Below, one piece after another: positions 13,675 to 14,067 of a DNA stretch of 14,067 nucleotides. Origin of the DNA: Bog-756 sp049521915 (GTDB lineage: Bacteria; Actinomycetota; Acidimicrobiia; Acidimicrobiales; RAAP-2); assembly GCA_049521915.1 (NCBI GenBank), contig JBEKOI010000083.1, forward strand, positions 1 to 14,067, given 5' to 3'. The notes beneath the pieces were generated by a model. It did not search any database. It was given only the letters and a program-made list of their open reading frames with translations, and had not been told where the DNA came from. Both the position numbers and the translations under genes were made by a program. The stretch's first letter is position 1, and each line of letters opens with the position of its first letter.

Positions 13675-13703
13675 AATGTAATATCTGATATGCCAGATAT
13701 CAA
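13675..13703 (-). promoter_or_regulatory. Predicted sigma70-type promoter of the five-gene operon
   Basis: On the minus strand TTGATA (13703-13698; 5 of 6 to TTGACA) is followed by exactly 17 bp and TACATT (13680-13675; 4 of 6 to TATAAT). The implied transcript begins near 13667, giving a leader of ~45 nt before the monooxygenase start. This is the only strongly AT-rich stretch in the divergent intergenic region. Confidence 0.55.
13681..13702. promoter_or_regulatory. Probable GntR operator overlapping promoter and gntR start
   Basis: Two overlapping perfect inverted repeats lie here: ATATCTG-N6-CAGATAT (13681-13700) and TGATAT-N5-ATATCA (13686-13702). They fill the spacer and part of the -35 of the operon promoter, and include the ATG at 13690 of the divergent regulator. 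A dimer bound here would block both transcripts. That the bound protein is the adjacent GntR is inference from position. Confidence 0.55.
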
Positions 13704-14067
13704 GTCGATCGGCGGGACCGTGCGGGCCCGCGCCGCCAGCGAGCTCCGCGATCGGATCCTCACCGGCCGACTGCGCCCCGGCTCGCGGCTCGACCTCGAC
13801 GAGATCACCCGCGAGTTCGGTACCAGTCGAACGCCGGTACGCGAAGCGCTCCTCGAGCTCTCCTACGAGGGACTGGTGTCGGTCACCCCCCGCAGCGGGA
13901 TCACCGTCGTCGGGATCACCCCCGACGATGCCATCGACAACTTCGCCGTCCTGGCCACCCTGGCCGGCAAGGCGGCGGAGTGGGCGACGGCCAGGATCTC
14001 CCCATCGGAGCTCGACGACCTGCACGATCTGGCCAGCGCCGTCGTCCACGCCGACGACGTGGTCGCC
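13690..14067 (+). CDS. GntR family (FCD-type) regulator, N-terminal part
   Basis: The frame is open to the last base of the window; 126 residues are visible. Residues 11-75 form a GntR winged helix: VRARAASELRDRILTGRLRPGSRLDLDEITREFGTSRTPVREALLELSYEGLVSVTPRSGITV, with the recognition helix around TSRTPVREAL (45-54). Residues from ~78 (TPDDAIDNFAVLATLAGKAAEWATARIS) begin an FCD-like helical effector domain, which usually binds small organic acids. The ATG at 13690 is preferred. It has no Shine-Dalgarno, but TAATAT at 13679-13684 is positioned so that transcription would start at or next to the ATG, which suggests a leaderless mRNA. The in-frame ATG at 13669 and GTG at 13720 are alternatives. 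It is divergent from the five-gene operon, whose promoter it probably represses, with the pathway substrate or intermediate as inducer (inference). Confidence 0.88.
   Translation, partial: MPDIKSIGGTVRARAASELRDRILTGRLRPGSRLDLDEITREFGTSRTPVREALLELSYEGLVSVTPRSGITVVGITPDDAIDNFAVLATLAGKAAEWATARISPSELDDLHDLASAVVHADDVVA

Overview
The window is GC-rich, densely packed DNA of actinobacterial type. Genes often overlap by 4-8 bp, GTG starts are common, and the gene families are those abundant in Actinomycetota (Mycobacteriales or Acidimicrobiia): heteromeric acyl-CoA dehydrogenases, CYP, TetR and GntR regulators, an Ltp2-type aldolase with DUF35, and a CaiB-like CoA transferase. I cannot assign a genus. 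The window reads as an accessory catabolic region for an unknown, probably CoA-activated, carboxylic or terpenoid/steroid-like substrate.

Layout. (1) 2-313 is the C-terminal end of a TetR-type regulator, cut by the window edge. (2) 352-1140 (-) is an SDR oxidoreductase and 1326-2579 (+) a cytochrome P450. They diverge from a 185-bp promoter region that holds a 21-bp imperfect inverted repeat. (3) 2637-3536 (-) is a second TetR regulator. It has an unusual lysine/alanine-rich, histone-H1-like tail encoded by a 9-bp tandem repeat, and a perfect 9+4+9 inverted repeat sits directly upstream of its preferred start. (4) 3633-4633 (-) is a lower-GC two-gene module: a small protein of unknown function and a DUF6036-type nucleotidyltransferase, arranged like a toxin-antitoxin pair. 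(5) 4880-7284 (+) is a translationally coupled pair of complementary acyl-CoA dehydrogenase chains, preceded by two palindromes. (6) 7336-13621 (-) is a five-gene operon, in transcription order: a DszA/NtaA-type flavin monooxygenase, a CaiB/BaiF CoA transferase, a CitE/HpcH-type lyase, a DapB-fold NAD(P)-dependent dehydrogenase, and a DUF35-Ltp2-like aldolase fusion. (7) 13690 to the window end (+) is a divergent GntR/FCD regulator. A palindrome that overlaps its start codon also fills the -35/-10 spacer of the operon's predicted promoter.

Working model (inference). The monooxygenase oxidises the substrate, the class III CoA transferase activates the resulting acid, and the ACAD pair introduces a double bond. 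A hydratase outside the window would then give the beta-hydroxyacyl-CoA, which the DUF35-aldolase cleaves by a retro-aldol reaction. CitE and the DapB-like enzyme would process the fragments. GntR would control the large operon locally. No hydratase, flavin reductase or ferredoxin for the P450 is present here. No rRNA, tRNA, CRISPR array or transposase was recognised. No gene-free stretch exceeds 300 bases; the longest is 4634-4879.
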